39,984 nucleotides of DNA from Alphaproteobacteria bacterium (GCA_020852355.1 JADZBA010000179.1:1-39984); one strand, 5' to 3'. Shown: positions 20,566-30,162, numbered from the stretch's first letter. A program made the numbers and translations. Notes: generated by a model not told the origin, from the sequence alone.

Positions 20566-21363
20566 CTACCGCCCCAGCATCGTCCCGAGCAACCCGCCGC
20601 GGCGCGCGGTGATCAGGCCGATCGCGCCGATCGCCAGCACGCTGAGGCCGATCAGGATGGTGGCGATGGCGGTGATCGTCGGGTTCACCTCCAGCACCAG
20701 CTCGTTGAACATGCGCTTGGGCACGGTCTGGTAGGTGCCGGCGACGAAGAGCGTGACGATGACCTCGTCGAAGCTGGCGATGAGGGCGAGGATCCAGGCC
20801 GACGCCAGGCTCGGCAGGATGTTGGGCAGCAGCACGCGCAGCACCGTCTGCCGGCGCGAGGCGCCGAGCGTGAAGGCGACCTGCTCGATGCGCTCGTCGA
20901 ACGAGCGGATGGCGACGCCGACCACCAGCACGACGAACGGCACGGAAAGCACGACGTGGCTCGCCACCAGCCCGGCCGCCGTGCCGAGCAGCCCGACCTT
21001 GGCGAGGAACAGGTAGAGCGCGACCGCGATGACGATGGTCGGCAGGATCAGCGGCGCCATGAAGTTCGAATCGATCAGGCCGCGCCCCGGGAACCGGCCG
21101 CGCACGATGCCGTAGGCGGCCGCGCTGCCCAGGACGAGCGCGATGATGCTGGAGGCGAACGCCAGCAGCGTCGAGGTGGTCAGCGCCCGCACCCAGCGCG
21201 GGTCGCCGAAGAAGGAATGGTACCAGCGCAGCGAGAAGCCGGGCGGCGGGAACTGCAGCGAGGCGGCGCTGGAGAACGACATGATGACGACGATGACGAT
21301 CGGCAGCACCAGGAAGACCAGCGTCGCCAGGGCGACCGCAGCCACGCCGAGCCCGGGCCTCAC
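20566..21363 (-). CDS. ABC transporter permease (PotC-like)
   Basis: GTG 21363 overlaps the upstream permease stop (GTGA). VALATLVFLVLPIVIVVIMSFSSA...EQVAFTLGASRRQTVLRVLLPNILPSLASAWILALIASFDEVIVTLFVAG (EAA motif). Confidence 0.92.
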   Translation of the reverse strand: MRPGLGVAAVALATLVFLVLPIVIVVIMSFSSAASLQFPPPGFSLRWYHSFFGDPRWVRALTTSTLLAFASSIIALVLGSAAAYGIVRGRFPGRGLIDSNFMAPLILPTIVIAVALYLFLAKVGLLGTAAGLVASHVVLSVPFVVLVVGVAIRSFDERIEQVAFTLGASRRQTVLRVLLPNILPSLASAWILALIASFDEVIVTLFVAGTYQTVPKRMFNELVLEVNPTITAIATILIGLSVLAIGAIGLITARRGGLLGTMLGR

Positions 21364-22175
21364 GCCGCCCTCGCCGCGATGGTGCGGTATACCGCGTAGA
21401 GCGCCAGCGTGGCGGCGAGGAGGACGGTCGAGATCGCCGCCGCCAGCTCCCAGCGCGGCAGGGTGTTGATGAGGACGTCGAGCATGTTGGCGATCATCGG
21501 CACGCGGCCGCCGCCGAGGATCGCCGGCGTCACGTAGAAGCCCAGCGTCAGGATGAAGACGAGCACGAGGCCGGCCGCGAAGGCGGGCAGCGACAGCGGG
21601 AAGAACACCCGCCAGAAGATGGCGCGGCGCGGCGCGCCCAGCGTCGCCGCCGCCTGGAGCAGCCGCTCGTCGATCTTCAGCATGGCGGCGAAGAGCGGCA
21701 GGACCAGGAAGGGGAGCAGCACGTTGGTCGTGCCGATCGTCACGCCGAGCTGGTTGTAGAGGAAGGCGACGGGACGGTCGGTGAAGCCGAGACCCATCAG
21801 CGAGCGGTTGACGATGCCGTTGTTGCCGAGCACGACGATCCACGCGTAGGTGCGCACCAGGATGCTGATCCAGAACGGCAGCAGGACCAGAGTGACGACG
21901 ACGAGCTGCATCCCCGGCCTCAGCCCGCGCATCCAGTAGGCGAGCGGATAGCCGATCAGCCCGCAGACGACCGCGGTGATCGTCGCCACCTGGAACGTGT
22001 TGCCGAGCACGCGGAGATAGATCGGCGAGTCCGCGAGCTCGGCCCAGTGCGCCACCGTCGGATGCGGGCTCAGCACGCTCTGCGCCAGCATCAGCACGAT
22101 CGGCACGTCGAAGGCGACCAGCATCAGGACCAGCAGCGGCACGACGTAGATCGCCACACCCGCCCGGAGCCTCAT
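21360..22175 (-). CDS. ABC transporter permease (PotB-like)
   Basis: MRLRAGVAIYVVPLLVLMLVAFDVPIVLMLAQSV...LLQAAATLGAPRRAIFWRVFFPLSLPAFAAGLVLVFILTLGFYVTPAILGG. Confidence 0.92.
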   Translation of the reverse strand: MRLRAGVAIYVVPLLVLMLVAFDVPIVLMLAQSVLSPHPTVAHWAELADSPIYLRVLGNTFQVATITAVVCGLIGYPLAYWMRGLRPGMQLVVVTLVLLPFWISILVRTYAWIVVLGNNGIVNRSLMGLGFTDRPVAFLYNQLGVTIGTTNVLLPFLVLPLFAAMLKIDERLLQAAATLGAPRRAIFWRVFFPLSLPAFAAGLVLVFILTLGFYVTPAILGGGRVPMIANMLDVLINTLPRWELAAAISTVLLAATLALYAVYRTIAARAA

Positions 22176-22203
22176 CGCCGGCCGCCCTCGCCCGCGCCGG
22201 CGG

Positions 22204-23223
22204 TCAGAGGCTCAGCTTGAACTGCTGCCACCGCTTCTCGACGAGATCGGCGTTGTCGAACCACCATTTCACGTTGTGGATGATCTGCTTCTCGCGGTGG
22301 ACCGTCGGGAACTCCGCCATCTTGTCCTTGGGCAGCATGGCGGGGAGGTCGGGGCTGGGGCCGGTGTAGGAGATGACCTTGGCCGCCTCGAGCTGGTTGG
22401 CCGCCTTGCTGTAGTCGCGCAGCAGCCGCATCGCCGCCGCCTTGTCGGCCGGGCGCGCGCCCTTCGGCACCACCAGGTACGCGAGATCGAGGATCGCCTG
22501 CTCGTAGGTGTAGGAGATGCCGGGCTGGCCGGCGACGCGGCCGGAATAGGAGACCGCGTACTGCACCTCGTTGTCCTTGAGGAGCTGCGGCGGCTGGGCG
22601 CCGGCGCTCCACCACACCGAGACGTCCTTCTTGACGCGGTCCATCACCTTGAAGGCGCGGTCGAGGTCGAGCGGATAGAGCTTGTCGGCCGGCACGCCGT
22701 CGGCGAGCAGCGCGTAGGGCAGGCCGTAGGGCCGGTCCTGCATCGTGCGCTTCCCGGGGAAGTCCTTGGTGTTGAAGAAGTCCGCCCAGTTCTTCGGCGT
22801 CTTGGCGTCGCTGCGCCAGGCCAGCAGCGTCGAATAGTATTGCCAGCCGAATCCCATCGGGTCCTTGGCCTCGGGGAACATCGCGTCGGGCTGGATCGCC
22901 GCCCAATCGAGCGGCTCGATCAGGTCGAGGGCCTTGGCCTGCTCCTTGCCGGTGCTGCCCAGCTCGAACAGGACGATGTCGTTCTGGCCGGACTGCACCA
23001 GGCTGCGGAGTTTTCCGAAGGGGTTCGGGCTCTCGCGCACGACCTTGATGCCGGTCGCGTCGGTGAACGGCTTGATGTAGGGCTCCATCGATTCGCCGGA
23101 CTTGCCGCCGGCTTCGATGATGCGGATCTCCTTGACCTGCTGCGCCCGCAGGATACCGGGTGCGGCCAGGCCGGCCGTCAGCGCGCCGCCGGTCGCCAGG
23201 AGCTCTCGTCTCGTGATGCGCAT
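22204..23223 (-). CDS. Extracellular solute-binding protein (PotD-like, Tat-type leader)
   Basis: MRITRRELLATGGALTAGLAAPGILRAQQVKEIRIIEAGGKSGESMEPYIKPFTDATGIKVV...; between the ATPase and permease genes. Confidence 0.9.
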   Translation of the reverse strand: MRITRRELLATGGALTAGLAAPGILRAQQVKEIRIIEAGGKSGESMEPYIKPFTDATGIKVVRESPNPFGKLRSLVQSGQNDIVLFELGSTGKEQAKALDLIEPLDWAAIQPDAMFPEAKDPMGFGWQYYSTLLAWRSDAKTPKNWADFFNTKDFPGKRTMQDRPYGLPYALLADGVPADKLYPLDLDRAFKVMDRVKKDVSVWWSAGAQPPQLLKDNEVQYAVSYSGRVAGQPGISYTYEQAILDLAYLVVPKGARPADKAAAMRLLRDYSKAANQLEAAKVISYTGPSPDLPAMLPKDKMAEFPTVHREKQIIHNVKWWFDNADLVEKRWQQFKLSL

Positions 23224-23253
23224 CGTCGTTCTCCCCGTTCTACGCGGCGCCGG

Positions 23254-24357
23254 TCAGGCGACCGGCGCCATTGCCGCGAGGGCCGGCCGCGGCGCGGCCG
23301 CCTCGCCCGACTCGTCCGGCAGCAGCCAGACGTCCTCCGCCGACCAGGCGACGCGCACGGCCTCGCCGACCGCCGCCGCGCGGACGCCGTCCGTCGCCGC
23401 GGCGACCAGCTCCCTGCCGTCCGCCGTCTCCAGGTGCCAGCGCTGCAGATGGCCGAGATAGACGGTCTGGCGCACCCGCGCCGCCAGCCCTTCGCCCGCC
23501 GATTCCGGCAGGAGCCGCATGCGCTCCGGGCGTACGACGCCGGCGGCGCGCGCACCGGGTGGCCGGCCGCGCGGGTCGCAGGCGACGGCCTCGCCGCTCG
23601 CCAGCCGCAGCACGCCGCCCGCCTCGACCGTGCCCTCCAGGAGATTGGCGAGGCCGAGGAAGCCCGCGACGAAGCGGTTGGCGGGATGACGGTAGACCTC
23701 GTCGGGCGTCCCCACCTGCTGCATGCGGCCGTGGTCGAGCACGATGACCCGGTCGGAAAGCGACAGCGCCTCTTCCTGGTCGTGGGTGACCAGCAGGGTG
23801 GTGATGCCGAGATCGCGCTGCAGCGCCTTCAGCTCGACCTGCACCTCCTCGCGCAGCTTGCGGTCGAGCGCGCCCAGCGGCTCGTCGAGCAGGAGGATGT
23901 CCGGCTCGAAGACGAAGGCACGCGCCAGCGCCACGCGCTGCTGCTGCCCGCCGGAGAGTTGCGCGGGCCGGCGCCGGTCGAGCCCCGCGAGCCGGACGCG
24001 GGCGAGTGCCGCGGCGACCTTGGTGCCGATCTCGTCGCGCGGCCGGCCGCGGACGGCGAGCGGGAAGGCGACGTTGCCGTGGACCGAAAGATGCGGGAAG
24101 AGCGCGTAGGACTGGAACACCAGCCCGATGCGCCTCTCCTGCGGCTCGAGATTGGTGACGTCCCGCCCGGCGATGAGGATGCGGCCCGCCGTCGGCGGCA
24201 CCAGCCCCGCGACCAGCGACAGGATGGTCGTCTTGCCGGAGCCCGACGGACCGAGGATGGTGACGAACTCGCCTTCGGCGACGGCGACCGACAGGTCGTG
24301 GACGGCGTGGACGGCGCCGTAGCGCTTGCCGACGCCGTCGAACTCAATCGCGCCCAA
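23254..24357 (-). CDS. ABC transporter ATP-binding protein (PotA-like)
   Basis: ILGPSGSGKTTILSLVAGLVPPTAGRILIAGRDVTNLEPQERRIGLVFQSYALFPHLSVHGNVAFPL...LSGGQQQRVALARAFVFEPDILLLDEPLGALDRKLREEVQVELK; C-terminal TOBE-like region. Confidence 0.95.
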   Translation of the reverse strand: MGAIEFDGVGKRYGAVHAVHDLSVAVAEGEFVTILGPSGSGKTTILSLVAGLVPPTAGRILIAGRDVTNLEPQERRIGLVFQSYALFPHLSVHGNVAFPLAVRGRPRDEIGTKVAAALARVRLAGLDRRRPAQLSGGQQQRVALARAFVFEPDILLLDEPLGALDRKLREEVQVELKALQRDLGITTLLVTHDQEEALSLSDRVIVLDHGRMQQVGTPDEVYRHPANRFVAGFLGLANLLEGTVEAGGVLRLASGEAVACDPRGRPPGARAAGVVRPERMRLLPESAGEGLAARVRQTVYLGHLQRWHLETADGRELVAAATDGVRAAAVGEAVRVAWSAEDVWLLPDESGEAAAPRPALAAMAPVA

Positions 24358-24451
24358 CGGACCCCCTCCGGGCGGCCGTGCCGGCCGCCGCGCATGGCGC
24401 GATATCTGCTACAACCCTCGTCATCGTTCGTTCCGCCGCCAGGGGTCGCCG

Positions 24452-25813
24452 ATGAACAGCAAGTTCGATGCCACGCTAGACAAGGTGCAGGCTCGCCGCA
24501 ACTCGACCGCGCGATCGGATGCGCTGTTCGAGCGCGCGCTGAAGGTGATGCCCGGGGGCAGCACCCGTGCCACCATCTTCTTCGCCCCCCATCCGCCGTA
24601 TGCCGACCACGGCACGGGCGCGCGCGTGGTCGACGTCGACGGCAACGCGCTTCTCGACTTCACCAACAACTTCTTCTCGGCCATCCATGGCCACGCCAAC
24701 CCCGCCATCCTCAGGGCGATCGCCGAGACGGCGGCGCGCGGCGTCAGCTTCGGCCTGCCGACCGAGACGGAGGTGCTGCTGGCCGAGCATATCTGCGCCC
24801 GCTCGCCCGCCTTCGAGGCGATCCGCTTCGCCAACAGCGGCAGCGAGGCGGTGCTGACGGCGATCAAGGCGGCGCGCGCCGCGACCGGCCGTCCGGCGAT
24901 CGCCAAGATCGAGGGCGCCTATCACGGCAGCTACGACCATGTGGAGGTCAGCCTCGACAGCCGGCCCGGCACCTGGGGCGAAGCGGCACCGGCCGGCACC
25001 AAGTACGCCCGCGGCACGCCCGACGCGGTGCTGGCCGACACCGTCGTCGTCCCGTTCAACGACGCGACCGCCTGCGTCCGCCTGCTGGAGGCGAACGCGG
25101 ACCGGTTGGCCGGCGTCCTGTTCGACCCGCTGCCGTCGCGCGTCGGGCTGATCCCGGCGACGCCGGAGTTCACGGCCGCCCTGCGCGAGACGACGCGCCG
25201 CCTCGGCATCCTGCTGATCGTCGACGAAATCGTCTGCTTCCGCCTCTCCCACGGCGGCGCCCATCCGTTGTGGGCGCTCGACCCCGACCTCGTGACCCTG
25301 GGCAAGATCATCGGCGGCGGCCTGCCGATCGGCGCCGTCGCCGGCAAGCGCGCGGTCATGGACATGTTCGACGTGCGGCCGGGCAAGGCGCCCGTGCCCC
25401 ACGGCGGCACCTTCACCGCCAATCCCGTCACCATGGCGGCGGGCCTCGCCAGCCTGGAGCAGCTCGACCGCGCCGCCTACGACCGGCTGAACGCGCTGGG
25501 CGAGCGCCTGCGCGGCCGCATCGCCGCCGCCATCGCCGCCTCCGGCGTCCCGGCGCAGGTGACCGGCATGGGCTCGCTCTTCCGCGTGCACCCGCACGCC
25601 AGGCCGATCGCGGACTACCGCTCCTGCTATCCCAGCGACGCCGAGAAGGCGCTCCTCGCGCGCCTGCATCCCTGGCTGCTGGAGGCCGGCTTCCTGGTGA
25701 CGCCCAACATCTCGGGCGCGCTCTCGACGCCGATGACCGAGGCCGATGTCGACGCGCTGGCCGAGGCGCTGGGCGAAGGTCTCCGCTGGGTGGCGAGGCG
25801 CGCCGCGGCGTGA
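24452..25813 (+). CDS. Class III aminotransferase, glutamate-1-semialdehyde aminomutase-like (not assigned as hemL)
   Basis: RALKVMPGGSTRATIFFAPHPPYADHGTGARVVDVDGNALLDFTNNFFSAIHGHANP...FANSGSEAVLTAIKAARAATGRPAIAKIEGAYHG...LLIVDEIVCFRL...DLVTLGKIIGGGLPIGAVAG. Confidence 0.92.
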   Translation: MNSKFDATLDKVQARRNSTARSDALFERALKVMPGGSTRATIFFAPHPPYADHGTGARVVDVDGNALLDFTNNFFSAIHGHANPAILRAIAETAARGVSFGLPTETEVLLAEHICARSPAFEAIRFANSGSEAVLTAIKAARAATGRPAIAKIEGAYHGSYDHVEVSLDSRPGTWGEAAPAGTKYARGTPDAVLADTVVVPFNDATACVRLLEANADRLAGVLFDPLPSRVGLIPATPEFTAALRETTRRLGILLIVDEIVCFRLSHGGAHPLWALDPDLVTLGKIIGGGLPIGAVAGKRAVMDMFDVRPGKAPVPHGGTFTANPVTMAAGLASLEQLDRAAYDRLNALGERLRGRIAAAIAASGVPAQVTGMGSLFRVHPHARPIADYRSCYPSDAEKALLARLHPWLLEAGFLVTPNISGALSTPMTEADVDALAEALGEGLRWVARRAAA

Positions 25814-25877
25814 CGGGGACGGCCGGCGGGTGCCCTCGCGCCTACCGGCCCGGGACCCGATCACCTATATTCCGGGG

Positions 25878-27461
25878 ATGACTCGGACACGCCCGCGACC
25901 GGTCGTCCTCTGCATCCTCGACGGCTGGGGACACCGCGACGGCGGCGACGACAACGCCATGGCCGTCGCCGACCTTCCCAACTGGCGGCGGCTGGAAGCG
26001 ACCTGCCCGCACGGCCTGCTCGACGCCTCGGCCCGCCAGGTCGGGCTGCCCGACGGGCAGATGGGCAACTCCGAGGTCGGCCACATGAACATCGGGGCCG
26101 GCCGCGTGGTCATGCAGGACCTGCCGCGCATCGACGCCGCGCTCGCCGACGGCACGGTCGAGCGCAGCCCGGCCTTCCGCGACTTCGTGGCCCGCCTGCG
26201 GCGGAGCGGCGGCACGGCGCACGTCATGGGCCTGCTGTCGCCGGGCGGCGTCCACGCCCATCAGGACCATATCGCCGCCCTCGTCCGCCTGCTCGACGCG
26301 GCCGGCGTGCCGGTTGCCGTCCATGCCTTCCTCGACGGCCGCGACACCGCGCCGTCGAGCGCGCGCGAGCATCTCCGGGCCTTCGCTGCGGCGACCCGCG
26401 CGGCGAAGGGCGCCCGGGTCGCGACCATCGGTGGCCGCTACTTCGCGATGGACCGCGACAAGCGCTGGGACCGCGTCGCCCGCGCCTACGCGGCCATGGT
26501 CGAGGGCCGGGGCGAGCGCGCCGCCGATCCCGACGCCGCGGTGGCCGCCGGCTATGCCGTGGGCAAGACCGACGAATTCGTGCCGCCTTCGGTGATCGCC
26601 GGCTACGCCGGGATGCGCGACGGCGACGGGCTGCTGATGGCCAACTTCCGCTCCGACCGCGCCCGCGAGATCCTGGCGGCGCTGCTCGACCCGGCCTTCG
26701 AAGGCTTCCCGCGCGCCCGCGTCCCGGCCTTCGCGGCGGCCCTGGGCATGGTCGAATATTCGAGCGAGCTCAATCCGTTGCTGACGACGCTCTTCACGGC
26801 GGTCGAACTGCGCGACACGCTGGGCGAGGTCGTTGCGGCGGCCGGCCTGAAGCAGCTCCGCATCGCCGAGACGGAAAAATACGCGCACGTCACCTTCTTC
26901 TTCAACGGCGGCGAGGAGCGCGAGTTCGCCGGCGAGGAACGCATCCTCGTGCCCTCGCCCAGGGTTGCGACCTACGACCTGCAGCCGGCGATGTCGGCGG
27001 TCGAGGTCACCGACCGCCTCGTCGCCGCCATCGCCGGCGCCCGGTTCGATCTCGTCGTGGTGAACTACGCCAATGCCGACATGGTCGGCCACACCGGAAT
27101 CCTTGCCGCCGCCGTCGCGGCCGTCGAGACGGTCGATGCCTGCCTCGGCCGGCTCGACGTCGCGGTGCGGGCCGCCGGCGGCGCCCTGCTGGTCACCGCC
27201 GACCACGGCAACGCCGAGCAGATGATCGATCCGGAGACCGGCGGGCCCTACACCCAGCACTCGATGAACCCGGTGCCGATCGTGCTGTCCGGCGGTCCCG
27301 CCGACGTGATGCGCCTCGGCCCGCCCGACGGCGGCCACGGTCGCCTGGCCGACATCGCGCCGACCGTGCTGGCGCTGATGGGCCTGCCGCAACCGCGGGC
27401 CATGACCGGCCGCTCGCTCCTCGTCGAGGCGCCCGCCGCGCGCCGCCGCGCCTCGGCCTGA
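25878..27461 (+). CDS. gpmI: 2,3-bisphosphoglycerate-independent phosphoglycerate mutase
   Basis: RPVVLCILDGWGHRDGGDDNAMAVADLPNWRRL...GLPDGQMGNSEVGHMNIGAGRVVMQDLPRID...VVNYANADMVGHTG...LLVTADHGNAEQM. Confidence 0.97.
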   Translation: MTRTRPRPVVLCILDGWGHRDGGDDNAMAVADLPNWRRLEATCPHGLLDASARQVGLPDGQMGNSEVGHMNIGAGRVVMQDLPRIDAALADGTVERSPAFRDFVARLRRSGGTAHVMGLLSPGGVHAHQDHIAALVRLLDAAGVPVAVHAFLDGRDTAPSSAREHLRAFAAATRAAKGARVATIGGRYFAMDRDKRWDRVARAYAAMVEGRGERAADPDAAVAAGYAVGKTDEFVPPSVIAGYAGMRDGDGLLMANFRSDRAREILAALLDPAFEGFPRARVPAFAAALGMVEYSSELNPLLTTLFTAVELRDTLGEVVAAAGLKQLRIAETEKYAHVTFFFNGGEEREFAGEERILVPSPRVATYDLQPAMSAVEVTDRLVAAIAGARFDLVVVNYANADMVGHTGILAAAVAAVETVDACLGRLDVAVRAAGGALLVTADHGNAEQMIDPETGGPYTQHSMNPVPIVLSGGPADVMRLGPPDGGHGRLADIAPTVLALMGLPQPRAMTGRSLLVEAPAARRRASA

Positions 27462-27469
27462 CGAAGATC

Positions 27470-28840
27470 GTGCGTCCCGGCGCCGCGGCGATCCTCCTGC
27501 TCGGCGCCGTCCTGGCAGTGCCGGCGGCGGCCCAGCAGTCGCCCGAGCCGCAGCGCCAGCTTCGCGAGGTCCAGCGCACGATCGAGAGCGAGCGGGCGCG
27601 GCAGGCCGAGATCGAGGCGCGTGCCGAAGCGCTGCGCAAGGAGATCGAGCGCCTGCGCCAGGAGGCGATCGTCGCGGCGCGCGCGCTCCAGGCCGAGGAA
27701 TACAACCTGTCGACCGTGGAGGAGACGCTGGCCGCCCTGGTCGAGGAGATCGAGCGGCAGACCGCCATGCTGGCGGCGCGCCGGCAGAGCGTCGAGGCGC
27801 TGATCGTGGCTCTGGTACGCATCGCCCGCCATCCGCCGGAGGCGCTGCTCGCCCTGCCGGCGCCGCCGATCGACACCGCACGCACCGCGGGGCTGCTCGC
27901 CGGGCTGGTACCGCAGGTGGAGCGCGAAGCGGCGAAGCTGCGCGATGCGCTGGCCGACCTGCGCGAGCTGCGCGCCGACATGGAGGCGCGCCGCGGCCAG
28001 GCGGCGACGGCGCGCGGCTCGGTGGACCGGCGCCGGGTCGCCCTCGACGCGCTGATCGCCCAGCGCACGATCGCACGCGGCGAGGCCGAGGCCGAGGCGC
28101 GCCGCCGCAGGGGCGAGCTGCAGCAGCTCGCCGCCCGGGCCGCCGACCTCAAGGAGCTGATCGCGCAGGCCGAGGCCGAGGCCGAGCGCAAGCGCCAGGA
28201 GGCGGAGGCCGAGCGCCGGCGCCAGGAGGCCGAGGCCGAGCGCCGCCGGCGCGAGATCGCGGCCGCCGAGGAGGCGAGGCGGCGCGAGGCGGCACGGGAG
28301 GAATCATCCCGGCGCAGCGCCGAGGCGCAGCGCCTGGAGATGGAGCGCCGCGTGGCGGAGCAGCGCCGCGACGAGGAGGAGCGCCGCCAGCTCGCCGCCG
28401 CCGCGGCGCAACGCCCACCCGCCCTGCGACCGTTCGCCGCCGCCCGCGGCCACTATCGCATGCCCGTGGCCGGGCAGACGCAGCGCGGCTTCGGCGACGA
28501 CCTGGGCTACGGCCAGCACAGCCGCGGCATGACCGTCATCACCCGCGCCGGCGCCCGGGTGGTGGCGCCGTTCGACGGGCGCGTGCTGTTCATCGGCCCC
28601 TTCCGAGCCTATGGTGAGATCTTGATCATCGAGCATGGCGACGGCTATCACTCGCTGCTGGCCGGCCTCGGTCGCACGGACGGCACCGTCGGGCAAACCG
28701 TGCTCGCCGGGGAACCGGTGGGCATCATGGCCACCGATGGCGAAGAGCGGCCGAAGCTCTATATAGAGCTTCGCCGAAACGGCACCCCGATCAATCCACA
28801 GCCCTGGCTCGCGGCCAGCGACGGCAAGGAAAGCGGATGA
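27470..28840 (+). CDS. Murein hydrolase activator EnvC-like (coiled coil plus degenerate LytM/M23 domain)
   Basis: GTG 27470 signal peptide; long Glu/Arg coiled coil; C-terminal RGFGDDLGYGQHSRGMTVITRAGARVVAPFDGRVLFIGPFRAYGEILIIEHGDGYHSLLAGLG...KLYIELRRNGTPINPQPWL. Confidence 0.9.
   Translation: MRPGAAAILLLGAVLAVPAAAQQSPEPQRQLREVQRTIESERARQAEIEARAEALRKEIERLRQEAIVAARALQAEEYNLSTVEETLAALVEEIERQTAMLAARRQSVEALIVALVRIARHPPEALLALPAPPIDTARTAGLLAGLVPQVEREAAKLRDALADLRELRADMEARRGQAATARGSVDRRRVALDALIAQRTIARGEAEAEARRRRGELQQLAARAADLKELIAQAEAEAERKRQEAEAERRRQEAEAERRRREIAAAEEARRREAAREESSRRSAEAQRLEMERRVAEQRRDEEERRQLAAAAAQRPPALRPFAAARGHYRMPVAGQTQRGFGDDLGYGQHSRGMTVITRAGARVVAPFDGRVLFIGPFRAYGEILIIEHGDGYHSLLAGLGRTDGTVGQTVLAGEPVGIMATDGEERPKLYIELRRNGTPINPQPWLAASDGKESG
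28172..28252 (+). repeat. Three in-frame 27-bp tandem repeats inside the envC-like gene
   Basis: Encodes EAEAERKRQ / EAEAERRRQ / EAEAERRRR. Confidence 0.85.
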
Positions 28841-30162
28841 TGCGCAAAGGTCTTCCCTGGGCCATAGCGGCCACGGCGCTCGTGTGGGCGATCCTCCCCG
28901 CCGGATCGCAGCAGACGACGGGCGGCAACGACACCTACCGCCAGCTCAACCTGTTCGGCGAGGTATTCGAGCGCGTGCGCGCCGACTACGTCGAGAAGGT
29001 CACCGACGAGCAGCTCGTCGAGGCGGCGATCAACGGCATGCTGTCGTCGCTCGACCCGCATTCGAGCTACCTCAACGCCAAGAACTACCGCGACATGCAG
29101 GTGCAGACCCGCGGCGAGTTCGGCGGCCTCGGCATCGAGGTCACCATGGAGAACGGCGTCATCAAGGTGGTCTCGCCGATCGACGAGACCCCGGCGGCGC
29201 GGGCCGGCCTGCGCCCTAACGACCTCGTCACCCATCTCGACGGCGAGGCGGTGCTCGGCCTGACGCTGCCCGAGGCGGTCGAGAAGATGCGCGGCCCCGT
29301 CAACAGCGACATCAAGCTGACGGTGCGCCGCGGCACCGGCGAGCCGTTCGAGGTGACGCTGACCCGCGCGGTCATCAAGATCCAGTCGGTGCGCTCGCGC
29401 GTCGAGGGCGACATCGGCTACGTCCGCGTCACCAGCTTCACCGAGCAGACCGACACCGGCCTCAAGTCCGCGATCCAGCGCATCAAGGAGCAGACCGGCG
29501 ACAAGCTGAAGGGCTTCGTCATCGACCTGCGCAACAATCCGGGCGGCCTGCTCGACCAGGCGGTCGCGGTGTCCGACGCCTTCCTCGACAAGGGCGAGAT
29601 CGTGTCGACCCGGGCGCGCAAGGCCGACGAGGGCCAGCGCTACAATGCGCGGCCCGGCGACGTCACCGACGGCAAGCCGCTGGTCGTGCTGATCAACGGC
29701 GGCTCGGCGTCGGCCTCGGAGATCGTCGCGGGCGCGCTGCAGGACCACCGCCGCGCGGTGATCCTCGGCACCCGCAGCTTCGGCAAGGGCTCCGTCCAGT
29801 CGATCATCCCGCTCGCCGGCCACGGCGCCATGCGCCTGACGACGGCGCGCTACTACACGCCGTCGGGCCGCTCGATCCAGCAGAAGGGCATCGATCCCGA
29901 CATCGTCGTCGAGGCGGCGCGCATCGAGAAGGTGAGCGAGCGGCCGCAGCGTCGCGAGGCCGATCTGCGCGGCTCGCTGCGCAATCCCGACCAGCCGCCG
30001 CCCGGCGCCCAGCCGGTGCCCGGCGCGCAGCCGCCGACCACGACCCCGACGCCGGACGCGAGCCCGCAGGGCCCGGTGACGCCGGAGGAGGACTACCAGC
30101 TGCAGCGCGCGCTCGACATGATCCGCGGGATCGCGCTGTTCCAGTCGCGCGCGGCCAATTGA
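28837..30162 (+). CDS. ctpA: Carboxy-terminal processing protease (S41 family, PDZ domain)
   Basis: VEAAINGMLSSLDPHSSYLNAKNYRDMQVQTRGEFGGLGIEV...IDLRNNPGGLLDQAVAVSDAFL...VLINGGSASASEIVAGALQDHRRAVILGTRSFGKGSVQ; ATGA overlap with the envC-like gene. Confidence 0.96.
   Translation: MMRKGLPWAIAATALVWAILPAGSQQTTGGNDTYRQLNLFGEVFERVRADYVEKVTDEQLVEAAINGMLSSLDPHSSYLNAKNYRDMQVQTRGEFGGLGIEVTMENGVIKVVSPIDETPAARAGLRPNDLVTHLDGEAVLGLTLPEAVEKMRGPVNSDIKLTVRRGTGEPFEVTLTRAVIKIQSVRSRVEGDIGYVRVTSFTEQTDTGLKSAIQRIKEQTGDKLKGFVIDLRNNPGGLLDQAVAVSDAFLDKGEIVSTRARKADEGQRYNARPGDVTDGKPLVVLINGGSASASEIVAGALQDHRRAVILGTRSFGKGSVQSIIPLAGHGAMRLTTARYYTPSGRSIQQKGIDPDIVVEAARIEKVSERPQRREADLRGSLRNPDQPPPGAQPVPGAQPPTTTPTPDASPQGPVTPEEDYQLQRALDMIRGIALFQSRAAN

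Noticed and set aside
24361-24400. GGCGGCC...GGCCGCC palindrome in the potA/aminotransferase divergent gap as an operator
   Set aside because: Very GC-rich palindromes of this size are expected by chance here, and there is no second copy or adjacent regulator to support it.
24452-25813. hemL annotation for the aminotransferase
   Set aside because: Family-level similarity only; genomic context is a polyamine-type transporter, and alphaproteobacteria usually use ALA synthase.
22276-25881. 1201-aa plus-strand ORF, longest in the track
   Set aside because: Runs antisense through the PotD and PotA-like genes, then out of frame through the aminotransferase; low-complexity Arg/Asp/Gly-rich translation typical of GC-rich shadow frames.
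28172-28252. CRISPR-like or intergenic tandem repeat
   Set aside because: Repeats are contiguous, in frame, and encode coiled-coil heptad-like residues in the EnvC-like protein.
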